Shown one piece after another: positions 14,301 through 27,915 of a stretch of DNA of 64,000 nt. A program made the translations under genes and the position numbers. The stretch is from Trema orientale (taxonomy: Eukaryota > Streptophyta > Magnoliopsida > Rosales > Cannabaceae), in the NCBI GenBank assembly GCA_002914845.1, contig JXTC01000279.1, forward strand, positions 365,072-429,071, in the 5' to 3' direction. Every line of letters begins with the position of its first letter. Within the stretch, counting starts at the first letter, position 1. Under the pieces are notes generated by a model that saw only the letters and a program-made list of their open reading frames with translations, was not told the origin of the DNA and made no database searches.

Positions 14301-17300
14301 CTGTATTGTTATTTGTACAACTTTACATATTGCACATACTATAGGATCACACATGAGTTTCATCTTAGGCATCACGATGTCTAGTAGGCGGCCAATACAC
14401 CCGCTCTCGGTGAGAACCCGTAAACCCACATGGGTTTTCTTTTGATTATTCTTATTCGGTAGGTGTAGGCATTTGGTGCCCCTCCGGCTTGGTAGGATTA
14501 GACACATGGTGTCCCTCCAGTTTTATGGAATAGGTATCAAACAGATAGCACTCAGTACACGTAATATGAGTTACTCTGGTTTCGTGATGAGAGCATGAGA
14601 GCTCATTGGATAGGTGGATTTTATGATATGTGCACTATGATTTTTGACTATTTTTTCAATTATGGTTTTGAGTATGGATCTGATTATGACTCTTTTGGTT
14701 ATGCTTTTCCAATATGGATCTTTAATCATGTTTGTGGTACATGATTAGTTTGGAATGTATAGACGTTTATAAATTGTTTTACAGAATAACTAACCATGCA
14801 CATAATTCCAGAACCAAAAAATAAAAAAAGGTTTTCCAAAAAGGTAATTGGGTAACCTACTAGGCATTTTATACTCACATCCGTACTTTCCTCCCCTTTT
14901 AGGTGCTTGTTTGATTAAGATAGATTGTCTTGTTAGTTAGACAAGTTGCTTAGTGAATGCTCATAGTCCTATTCGTACCCCTTGGTTGGTTCCTATATCT
15001 TGTCCTATTCCTCCTTCATATCTAAATGTTTAGCCAAGTTTGCTGAATGTGAATGTATGAGGATGATTTTACCACTATTTGAGGATTTGGTGTATAAATG
15101 GGAAATTATAGTTCCTTAGGAGCATACTTTCAAAACTTTAAGTACTTGGAATTATGATCGATTTCTTGACTTTGAACATACAAATTCAGGAATCCATGAA
15201 ATTCATTTTAACAGAAATTGATGTCTAATAAATTGAGTTTTTAAACGATTTAACTGGATTCTCTTGAACTTTAATTGAAGTTTCTCCCTGAATAAACAAA
15301 ACTAATGAGGAATTCCTTTTGATACAGAATTTCTAATGATTTGAAGACTAAAATGTAAAGATCCAAGTACTTAGTTTGTTTCGGATTTTGTAAACTTATT
15401 ACTTATCTATATTTTCAATTAAAATTATTAAAAGTCACGGCTTTAACAATCCGGTCGTGATACAAATCCTATCTTATCCTAAGGCCAACAAATTTGTGTC
15501 ACTTGGATGTTTAGGGTTATATGGTTTTCAATACTCATAGTTTAAGAAACTCATACATAGGTCCAGTAATATGAAAATTTATGTAGCTGAGTATTAGGCA
15601 CAGGTAATGTAAATAAGATTACATACCCATATAGAAACTATCCATTGGAGATTTTTAGTTTATATTTAGAACTTCATCGCGCCCTAATACCTATACACGA
15701 GTATGTAGGACTATCTTGATGTCTCTCTTATATTCAAAAAATATTTATTAATGATAATAATAATAAACTCTATTTAATTTTACTAAAGGGAAGCATCATG
15801 TCATAGAGACAGACTCAATGAAGGCATAAAAAGAAAATCTTCTTTTCTTCGGATCAGTTCCAGAAACATTTTAAGTATTTAAGGTGTTTGGCATCATATC
15901 TGAAAAACAAATTTTTCATTTTTTGTTTTTAAAAACAAAAACCTATTATTTGAGAACAAGTAAGCATGTTTGACATTGTTCTCTGAGAACAGTTTCTAAA
16001 AACAGAGAATTCAGATAACAACAAAATATTGTTTTTAAATTGTTTTCTTAACTTTTATTAAAAAAAAAAAAACATGTTCTTTCACATGAGTATCATATAC
16101 ATCTTCTCTCTCATCACTTTCTTTCTCCTTATTCTCTCTCATCACTTTCTCTCTCTTCATTCTCTCTCATTATCCTCTCTCTTTACAATTTCTCAATCCT
16201 CATTCTCTCTCATCACTTCCTCTAATCTCATTCTCTCTCATCATTTTCTCTCCCCTCATTTTATTCCATCACTTTCTTTCTCATTATTTTCTATCTTTTT
16301 TTTTTAATCACATTGTCTCCCCTCATTCTCTATTGCTATTTTGTCTTTTATGACTTTCTTTATCTTTATTCTCTCTCTCCATGCATTCTTATCACTTTTT
16401 TCCTCTTATGTGTTTTCGTTAGTTTCTCTCTCTTCTATCTTTCTTAGCATTTTTTTCTCTTATGAGTTCCTCTCTCTTTATTCCCTCACTTGAATTTATC
16501 TCCCAACTTGACTTTTTCTCTCTAAATAGTTTTTTTATAATACAAGTATAATTTTTTATATTCATCTAAAGCTTTCCCTAAAAACTGATTTTTAGAAAAC
16601 ATTTGCCAAACACCTAGTGTTTTTTCAAAACAATAAAAAACAATTTTTGTTCTCATCTTTCAAAACATAACTTAAGAATAAAAAATAGAAGATAATACCA
16701 AACAAGCCCTTAATTTCTCAGAGGAAAGGGATCAAGTTGCATTGTGAAATTAGCCAAATAAAGCAACCTCATAATTTTACATCCATTTTAAGGCCAATAC
16801 TAGGAAATGGAAGACAGATAAGAGCATTTCATTTTGCTTCAAAGCCATGCAATACTTAAAACTTTACTGGAATTTGATTATAACCAATAACAACATGGCT
16901 CACAGGAAAGAGTTAGATGGGAAACCCCAGTTTGCTACCTCTTCCCGCGGCAAAGGCAGCCACGAGATGCAAAAATGAAAATCACAAAATGCTTCTTTAC
17001 GATCATTAGAACTTGATCATAGAGATTGCTTGATTATTCAAGGAATTGGTATATTGAAAAATGTAGATCAGGAACCTTACGCTCAGGCTTTTAACATGCC
17101 CCCTATAACAGAAACTATACTGAAGACATGTTTAAACCAGTTTGCTTCCGTGTCCACTAATTCTTGTTCAGATCAAGTAATAAATTAAAGAAAGCAAAGA
17201 TTACGCATATTAATAGAGTACGTGAAGCTATTGTTGAGAATATGTGATATATTACCTTCACACCAGCGTCTGTGCAAGTTCTCAATGCATCGCTGACACC

Positions 17301-20300
17301 CGGACGACAAGGATCCTATAGCAACATAGTATTAGCTTACAGTAGCAAAAAATAATCAGCCGTTGAATATAGAAGTTATTATAGAAAGCCATACCTAGGG
17401 CTAGAAATTCGCCATCTTTATTATGAAATAAAGCACAATGATTACAAGAATTTTGTGCAATGTCATAAGAACATAGCACCTTATTTATGGTAAAAAATGC
17501 ATGCATTTATTTATATCCTCAACTGTACAAGGAAAGTTAATTACGGAATTAACCCATGGATTTTTTATGCAGTGAAGCAAAAGATATAAAAGTTTATAAT
17601 CTTTCTAGAAGCTTTTAGAAATTTAATCCAATAACGACTTGAATGAAATACAAGGCTGACTTATTTATAGACTAACTAATCCTAACCTCACTAGTAATCC
17701 TAATCCAAATAAAAGAGTAAACAGAAAAAATAAAATCCTTAATAAAATAGATAATAAAGAATCCTAATAAAATATTCTCAATAACTGAGAATTAATGATA
17801 ATTGTACATCATCAATCTCTGAGGCATAAAACAGGCTCGACCCTTAACCATTTTGAAGCTGGAGGATAAAGTATACATTTAAAGTCGAAGAAACTTTTGC
17901 AGATATAACTCTATGCTTATGTCCCTAATAAAACAAAATGATTAAAGCCCGATTCAAACAATCACATTAAACTAATTACCGGATCGCTGTGCCAACTTTT
18001 TGAGAAATGAACATTTTCAAACTCAAACATACAAAATTGATGAATCATGCACTATAATAATAATTACACATACCATGAACCAAAAACATTTTCACACAAA
18101 TAATTTTTTTTTAAAAAAAAAAAAGAAAGGAAGAAAAAGAAAATGAGAGTGCAGTTAAATGAGAAAGTGACTCATGCATATACTTTTATGCCAACAATAG
18201 CAAGCAAGGTAAGGTCATCTTCAGGTAAAGCCCATTGAGTCAAATGTTCTTCCTCTGTAGGAACTTTGTCCAACTCAAAGGATCTGTATGCAATGGCAAC
18301 ACATCGCAGACTACTTGCAGCCATGTTATCAATAGCTTCCTTGAAAAAGTCCTGCAAAAAAGAATGTGAAAAGGTAATCAAACCAAAAAGTTACAAATTT
18401 GAGGAGAATAAATTACTTTACTTTTCTATCAGGACATCTTTATTTTGGGCTAAACTAAAAATACAGACTGAAATTCAGGCTTTCTTGCAAATATGATGAT
18501 GCAGCCTTGTTGCCTAAAATAAGCTCACTGTTTGATGTAGTTCTCAGTAATAGAAAATGATGGTTACCGATATCCATGGTGATAGCACTTTGTAAAATTT
18601 CCAACACAATAGAATAATGAAATGCTCAGAAAATATATAAGATTCTACAAAGTATTAAAAAACAATTCTGATAAGTATGAGATATTATATCAATGTATGC
18701 ATCAAACTACCAACTATGAGATACGTGAACTTCTGTTTTAACCCATCTTAGGCAAATTTTGTAACTACAACTTACGCTAAGAAAATATATCATGAAGAAA
18801 AACCACGATTAAATTGTATAACAGTTGTCAAGGCTCCTTAACCCGAAGAGAAATTCTTATCTGAAATCCTATTTTATTTACAGAATTTCACTAATGCACT
18901 CTTCGCCGTAGTTCTTGGGTATATGTTTTTCTTTGTATTTCAAAAATCCGTCCGTCCTTCTTTATTTTCTCACACATTGAATACGCTAGTATTCCACTAC
19001 AAAAATAACCATTGCTAACCTTATCTTCATCAATGGATTGTGCACAACCATTTGAGTTGAGATATTCCGTACATGAGCTCAAGACTATCTCAGCTGCTCC
19101 CTTCCAATGTATATGAACTTTTGAGTCCACCTACCACGAAAATATAGGATGTTATTTTCACAAGAAAATCAGACAAATGTGAGAGCTGCTCAACCTACAG
19201 GAAGTAAAACCATTATGTAAGATGCAATTACTTCTCATGTATCATACATGCAAGTATTTTGCAAAGAGAACCTATACGTAAATATGTATGGATAAGTTAA
19301 ATGCAATAATTCATGGCACAGATCTGTTAGGGTTGAAAGGGAACCATTCTTGTGTTTGTTTGTAGCAATTTTATTAACAGACATGTAGAGGTGCTTCACT
19401 ATATGAAGCAACACAGTGGTTAAGCTTAAGAGTTAATAAGATATTGTGTTATTCAACTTATGGAAAGTTCCAAACTTGTGATTGCCAACTTTGCATCATC
19501 CAGCAATAAAATAAATCACTTACTCGTTTCACAGCAACACCTCCTCGCTTTTTCTCTGAGTTGAAAGGTAAAACATGGAGAACTGCAGACTCTGATCTGA
19601 TAACGTCAAACTTCATCCCCAACTACAGCACATACCTTGATAATTAAAAAATCTTCAGTGGAAAAAAATTGTCAAGTATTCAAGGTACATTTTTAGAGGA
19701 GGGTACCTTCACTGCCCAAGAAAGGATAGCCTTTTCTGTAGGAGATCCAGATATCTCAGGTTCTCCACCACCCTGCCAAAATGAAATGCAGTTAAATCAT
19801 TTTATTCTACTTATCATAGAGACGCGGCATGGTATACATTCTTTACTTGCAAAGTTATTTCAAAGAATATATAGAAAGTAATCTGTGCCTTCAAACTCAT
19901 TGACAACCTAGTGATATAGGACTGATAGGACAAAGGAGAGTTGTCTAAGGGGAAAATATAATCCTACAAATTAATGGGGTTGACAAACATAAATGGAGAG
20001 AAAAGAAACAACCTAAAAAATGTCTACACATTGTTTTTTTTTTCCAAAAAAAAAAAATTATCTTAAGGTGGATAAAGGAAAAGGTTGACCCTGTAATAGA
20101 ATTAAAATCCAAGAAACTTTCTCAATGGGATTCATTTGATCAATTTCTATGCTTCTTCTTCTCTTCATTTTCTTTGAAAAACAAAAGAAATGAGACTTGA
20201 ATTATAAGTAAAGGAACAATACAAAGAGAAGGATAGATAAGCAATCCACCGAGAAAAAAAAAAAAAAGACCAAAAGTTACAAATGGGGGCTCCAATCCCT

Positions 20301-23300
20301 AACCAAAGCAGAAACAAAACTAATAAAGTCTTTTACATCATGTAATCAAATTTCATCCCAAAATCTAATATTGAACACTTGGAATTTTATTCTTCCATTG
20401 CTTTGTTCAAATATCTGCCCCTACAGGTTGTCCAACATAAATACTATTCTCCCTTGACATATGTTAATTGTCGTGGAGAGAGGGAGAGAAGGCTTACCTT
20501 GGGCACAAAAACATTTCCCGTTGTATTTTGCACCACTCCCTCACTCAGTAGTCCAGAAGACACTGGTTGCAACTGTGAGGGGTCATATGGTGGATTCATC
20601 TTCTTTTTGCCAACATATGCCTCAACCACAGTCATCTTCAGTATAAAAAGCTCTGTGTTAGTGTGTACAAAGACACGGTTTACAGTTAATTACTAAATGA
20701 TAGAAATGCTCTACTAATCATTCAAGCATTTTTATCTACAACAGACATTTAATTTTGAATAGAGATACCACCTCATTTAAAGTTAACGTTCCAGTCTTAT
20801 CACTGCAAATTGTTGTCGCAGAGCCCATAGTCTCACAAGCAGACAGCCTTCGTACCTGCAAATATACAAACACAATGTTAGAAGGGGAAAGTGTCAAAAC
20901 CCAAAAAACAATTTAATAACAGTAAATTGGCCAGAGATAAAATGTAAGAGAATGCTTGCCAATGCTTTATCTGCCATCATCTTCCTCATTGAATACGCTA
21001 GGCTGTCATAGAATTGAAGTACAGAAAAAAAATTTATGAAAGAAATAACAACAGATTCAATTAATATACTAGAAGAAGAACACCCCGCCAGCCACCCACT
21101 CACCCCCCAAAACTTACTGCATTGGAAAACCAGCAAGTTTGTACATACTTACGTCAAGGTTACAGCCAAAGGGAGCCCTTCTGGCACTGCAATGACCAGA
21201 ATTGTGACCTGAATGGTTCTACCGTTAGGTTAAAAAGACACAAATAAAGACAAATAACAAAAATGAGGAATTGCACTTACTGCAACAGTGAAGATTTTGA
21301 TGACTCCATTTATAGCAGTATTAAAACCTGTCTTGCCCTTGGTGAACTGTACGCTTCCATCTGGATTTCTTGTATTTCCAGTGAAGTATCTGAGCATCCA
21401 AAACAATTGTGGTTGATAAATTGTTATAGAACTGACTTAAGAGGTAGAAAGAGTCCAAGGCAAATGCTTACCTCGCCAAAAGGACAGCAAGCACAGCAAC
21501 AGCCACTGCAAGCCCAACTTTGCCCATAAAAGTTGCAACACCATTCAAGCGTACCTATCACAGTCCAAAAGTTAATCTGTCAACATGAAAACACGATTAA
21601 ACATTATACAAGCTACAACAGTTTACTAGAAGAAATCAAACCTGTAAAGGTGTTTCTTCACCGTTGTCTTCTGATATACTTGCCATTAGTAATCCCCATT
21701 CAGTATTGATTCCAACACCGGTTACCTACAGAGAGCTAAAGAGAGGTGAAGCTTCATGATTGTTGTAGTGAAAATTGCACTATAACCAGAAAGCAAAATT
21801 TAGAGAGAGAGAATTTTTTTGACTTAAATACTTTCCAAATATTCTTTTGCAAGTAAAATAAGAACAAGGGCATGCCACTCTAGGTATCTGCTTTGAAAAG
21901 CATAGGGAGAGGACACATGTTTACTACACATGTTCCTAAAAAGTAATGGGGGAAGCCATTCTCACAGCATCATATCTAACTAACCGAATTCCATCGAGGG
22001 TTTTAAAATTTCAAACTCCTCTTCGGGTCCTACTCAAAGAATATCCACAAACACATCTGTTCACCACAAATATCTCACTCAACATTCGGTAGCATATCCT
22101 TTGTTTACATTCCCAGTCATCAGCGTAATAAACTTTTTCTGGGGCTATTAAGTGCATTTTTTCTGGGGTACTCTCCAACAAAAAAAGGTTACAAATGTTA
22201 TAATCCTATAAAAAAAAAAACATGTATATCACTATGGACATGACCTTTTGTGAACAACAATCATTTTATCCCACCACTTCCCCTCGAGGGGAGAGTGATA
22301 ATGAATATCATTTCTAGGAAGTATCCATTGAGTCCAGTCCACAACAACATTCTTAGCCCATCCAATTGAGCCCGCAAAAATAACAGAAACAGCTGAAGAT
22401 TCACAACCTGAACCACCAACTGAGCTCAGTGTTTATTCTCGGCGACAGAACAAAACTCAAAAGGTACAGCCACTCACAGACCTAGCTGAACAAGGATCTG
22501 AACCGAGGGCATATCAACCTGATGATGGAGGTAAGGAAAATTATTCTCCAATTAATTCTTTGATCCTTTAACTAGTACATCTGCATTGCCTATTGCAAAG
22601 TGGAAGGGAGTGAGTTCGAAATTGCGCCAAACACCCGCTTTATACTTTCAAGTCTTATGGTCGATTGTCTCTCCAACATTTCAAGCCTTCATTTCAAACA
22701 TGTCCAGTGCCGTTATCCCAGAAATATTCGGGAAGAAATTGCTTCAGAAAAATGGAAGAAGGCGGTGGAGGATGAAATGGGAGCATTAAGGAAGAATGGA
22801 ACGGGAGTTGGTGCCAAGAACTCAAAACAATAACACTATTGGCTGCAAGTGTGTCTTCACAATAATGTAAAATTCAAAGTAGGGAGCAGTACAAGGGATC
22901 AGGTTTTGGGAGGATTTATGGATGGGTGAGCACTTTAAAAGAGGCTTTTCCAGGCCTATACAGAATTATCATCTTTCAAGAATAAGCCTATTTCAGAATT
23001 TATTGAAGATTCAGGGAGGCGTTCAAGTGAATCGATAGGGAAGTCCCTCAAGTGGTGAAATTATTCAATCTGTTGGAATCCGTAAGATTATGCTCAAATA
23101 TTGACGATAGAAGCATTTGGGTGAAAGATCAATCGGGGCTTTTTTCTTGCAAGTCAGCTTTTTAAGTGTTTCAGCAGCGTTGAAAATGTACCAGCACTCC
23201 CTACAGCTAAGATATTTTGGAAAGTCCCAGTGCCTTCAAAAGTCAAGGTGTTCACCTCGCTACTAGCCTTGGGAAAACTGAACGTTCAGAATGTGTTGCA

Positions 23301-26300
23301 AAAAAGAAGACCCCAACATTTATTATCCCCAGGTTGGTCTACGAATCATCTTATTATACACTGTAGTTTGTCACTACAGCTATGGTTTAAGATTGTGAAG
23401 GATTTTTGAAGAAGTTGGGCCGTTCAAGATTTTGTTTTGATTCAATGGGATTAGGTCAAGGTCTTCTTTTCAATAAAAGAGAAAGAATCAGGTGGCAGTT
23501 CTAGCAGGTTTTTGGGTCTCATGGCTTGAACGAAATAGACGGATCTTCGAAGGTGTAGAAGATTATCTGGAATCTTCGTGGGTGTTCGTGGTAATTTCTG
23601 ACTAATAAAATTATGAGCTTACTTATGTGATACTCAAAATATTAATACAGCTTAATTTATCATAAAACTCTAAGATGAGATATATATATATATAGGAAGA
23701 TAGTTAGGTTCGTTAAAAATCAAACTACAATAGATAACTGAACCATAATGGACTGAAATGCAAGATAATTTATATATTGAAAACTATAATGTAAAATAGC
23801 TGAAATATGGCTAAGGTTAGATTATTAGAATGCTAAAAGAGAATCTGATCATAAAATACTTATAAGCGGAAGATAAATAATCAGCTATATAATAATTGAA
23901 ATTACCAAGAACACTTATGTTGGGGCCTTTGAATGGCTCAACATTTATAGAGTTCTTTTAAGATGGTATGTATATGTATGTATGTAGGAATAAGAAATTG
24001 ATGGTGATGAAGTTAAAGAAATGTTGCTCTTTACAAGCTGACCAGAAATTAGATCATACTTATTGTGAGCTTAAGTGTATAAAGCATAACATATAAACTT
24101 TTAGTGATCAAACTAAAGATGTATATGCATGCCCATGATGACAGCTGCTATTTTAAACATATACATAGATAAAAATAATATTTTAAGTAAAAGAGAGAAG
24201 TGGAAACTTAGTTTAAAGGATACTAGGTCTAAGAAAGAATTTATAGCTACTGTTGGTGACAAAACCCAACTGATCATGCATGCAATGATGGAATGCAGAT
24301 GTCCAGCCCGTAGATAAAATACTAGAATGAAATATTTAACATATAATCATACTTTTAGATAACACACAGGAGGTTTAAAATCGTTTCTGGGCTGTCGGAT
24401 AGAACAAAACAAAGAATTAAAATAGCTTTTAGTGGCTGAAAACAGATCAGTACAAGGAGCAGAGAGGGAGAGGTTGATTGAAGTATTTTGGAACTAAAAG
24501 ATGCTCTAAAAAGGGGCTGGAATGTCTCTGCTTTTGCAGAGGAATGTAGTAGTATTTATAGGCTCTAAGACAATCATTAGCATGAGGAACAAAGGAATAA
24601 AAAGTGATGATTGGGAGGGGAACATTCTGCTAAGTGGCGAGTTTGTCCTCTCTGGTTTTTAGAAAAACAGAAGCTGCAGCTGGTATTTACACAATTCCAG
24701 CTGCTAAATCCTCTTATATTTGCTAAACAATCCCTTATGATCCAACAAATTCTCTTAGGATTAAATAAGCTGCTGACAGCTGGCTGGTTTCAGCTAGAAA
24801 CCATGGATCAATACTAAAATACCACCTAGTTTTGAGCTTGGTATTTCTGCATATAAACAGTGATCAAACTCATCTATTTTGCATAACTCAATCCTTCTTC
24901 TAGAAACCTTTAATTGTATTCAGGATATAGGGTAAATACTCTACTTGCTAACCCCTAAAATACCTCTAGTATAGCTATGTTTTTCCTCTGTTTTAATCTG
25001 ATTTAATTAATAAAAGTAATCACATATTTAATTCAATTTTACTACCATTTAGGGACTTACCCCAGAACAGAGGGAAAGGATTAGGTTTTGGGTAGCTATA
25101 TAGTTACACGATGTAAAGGAATTTAGTAGTCTACCATTTTTTGTTTTGGCCAGAGAGTGGAGTCCCATTATTGAATTTTGTTAATTGTCACTTCAAGATG
25201 GATTTCATATCCATTTGATATTGTTTTTCTTGTTTTATTAATACAAATTCTGTTTCTTAATTAAAAAAAAAAAAGAAGTACAAAGCTGATGGTTGTATTT
25301 ACCATTACAAGGCGAGGTTTGTAGCTAAAGGCTTTACTTAGCCTAATAGAGTGGATTATCTTGATACCTTTGTACTAGTTGCAAAGCTCAATATAGTAAA
25401 AATTTTATTATCTCTTGCTGCGAATTTAGATTGGTCACTTAATCATCTGGGTATAAAAACGCATTTCCAAATGGTGATTTAGAAGAAGAAGTGTACACGA
25501 ATGTACCTCCTGGTTTCATTAATAAAATAACTCAAGTATGGTGTGTCGCTTGAAGAAATCCGTTTATGGACTGAAGTAATCTTCAAGAACCTGGTTTGAT
25601 AGATTTAGGAAAGTTCTGAAGTAGTGTGATTATGTCCAGGGACTATATGAGGCTTGCGACCAGAAAAATTATCATATTAATTGTCTATGTTGACAATATT
25701 ATATTAACTGGAGATGAAAAAGAGGAGATAGAGAGGATAAAGACAAAGAATTGTCACAAGAATTTGAGATCAAAAACCTTGGTGAGATACTTCTTAGGCA
25801 TGGAAGTGGCAAGGACTGAGCAGGAATACTACTTTCTCATAGAAAATATGTGATGGATCTTTTAAAGGAAACATGGATGATTGACTGTAAACCTGCAGCA
25901 ATAAAAGTGCATTCGAACCAAAAACTTGGAGCTGATGAGAAGGGTATGCCTGTAGAGAGGGGGGAGATATCAAAGGTTGGTTGGGAAGTATACCTATCTG
26001 TCCTATAATAGACCTGATATTGCCTCCGTAGTAAGAATAGTGAGTCAATTTATGCATTCTCCATGAGAAGCGCATATGAAAGCTATATACAATATTCTTC
26101 GCTGCTTGAAAATGACACCAAGAAAGGAATTGTTCTTTAAAAAGGGAGAAAATAGAATGATAGAAGCATTTACTCATCATTGGGGAGAAAGTGTAGATGA
26201 TAGAAGGTCTATTTCAGGCTACTGTACTAAAGTTGGGGAAATTTAGTGACCTGGAGGAGTTAAAAAACAAACTGTAGTAGCTTGAAGTAGTGCTGAAGCA

Positions 26301-27872
26301 GAGTTTAGAGCATTGGCATATGGTACTTGTGAGTTGATGTGGATCAGCAGCGTTAAAAGAGTTGCAGATACAAGAAAGTTGTCCTAAGAAACTCCACTAT
26401 GATAACAAAGCATACTATAAGTATAGTACATAATCCTGTCCATTATAATAGGACTAAAAACTTGGAAGTGGACCATCATTTCATCAAAAAAGAGATCGAG
26501 TGGAGTTATTTGTATGGTGTAAATTCCTACTGGACAGCAAGTCTTAGACACCTTAACTAAACAGGTGGAAGTAGACCGTCATTTTATCAAAGAAAAGATC
26601 GAGAGAGTGGGGCTATTTGTATCATATATACTCCTACTGGACAGCAAGTTTTGGACATCTTAACTAAGGGTTTGCCTGGACATAAATTCAAATAATTCCT
26701 AAGCAAGTTATGCATGTTGGATATCTATGCTTCAGCTTGTGGGGAGTGTTGCAGATTATTAGTTCTAAATTAGTTTGAATTTTAGAACTTAAACTTATTA
26801 TCTTATCTCCTCTTTTCTCTAGTTATAAACTGATTCTAGAGGCTGTACATATTTTAAATTTAAAGCATCCTAGAGTTTAGTATTAGCTGGTTGTTGTTTA
26901 GTATTAGCTGGTTGTTGTTCGAAGGATGGTCTATATTTTTCATGATTTCTTGTATATAGTAGTTATCTAATATAATGATGCAGACAAAAAATATAATATT
27001 TTAGAAATATTATTATTATTATTATATTTAGATTTTTATTTAATTATTAAGTTTTATTTAGATTTTGAGTAACTAGTTTGATATTTCCTTTTTACGTTTG
27101 TTTTCAGAAGATATTAGTTTCTTAGTTTTGTGTAATAGCTTCTCTATAAATAAACACTTCTATGTTCATTATTTTTCAGACTTGATTAATGAAATACAAT
27201 TATTCAGAAATTCTCTCTCTAATATTCTTCCTCTATCTAAAGTTTTTCCTCTCCTTCTCTAAATCCTTCTCTTCTTCTTCCTAAATTCCCCTCTTTCTTT
27301 TCTTTCTCTCGTCTTTTCTAAATTTTTAGTCTTGTTCTACATCAGTTTATAAATAGTTCATAAACTATCCTGGTGTAATTATCGGATTCAATAATAATAA
27401 AATCTCTCCGATTACAATTAGGAATCCTAATTTATTCACGTTTTATATCCTATATCAAATATTCTGCTAGAACCATATTAAAGTAGTTCATGAAACATAG
27501 GAATATCCAAAGGAGTAACAATCTCCACAAATAAAACATAAAATTCAACGGCTAGCTAAGCCAATTTAAAGAAAAATTAGAAGCAACAATGAAAACGATG
27601 AGTTGAAATTAATAATAGCATTGTAATAACCACAAACTAAGCGTTTAAAGATATATCAAACTGCCATTTTCAGACAGTGAATCATTACAGATGAAGTCCT
27701 CTTTACCAAGGACGTTTTCACCCAATGCATAAACATAAAGCTTTCAAGTAAAGAAAAACTAAATAATTAGATAAAATGAAGATAAAATTATCAAGCCAAA
27801 GCAAGTCTTTCTTTGAAGTTTTCTTTAAAAATTAAAAGGAAAAAGAGAAAAAAGAAAAGAAAAGAAAGAAAC

Positions 27873-27915
<43 letters not shown>

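Larger units (their letters stand above)
22330..27341 (+). mobile_element. Fragmented Ty1/Copia fossil in intron 11, split by a LINE
   Basis: The left part (about 22330-22870) reads like the end of a Copia integrase region and the start of reverse transcriptase. The right part (about 25276-26740) continues with the rest of reverse transcriptase and RNase H. The 3' LTR is 26747-27341, starting TGTTGCAGATTATTAG after the tract GTGGGGAG and ending TTGTTCTACA. I found no 5' LTR, so the copy is truncated at its left end. It has many breaks and is old. The two pol parts are separated by foreign DNA at 22871-25275. Confidence 0.8.

Noticed and set aside
20379-20696. 105-codon plus-strand open frame
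   Set aside because: It is the reverse strand of exon 18 of the Ca2+-ATPase and its flanking introns.
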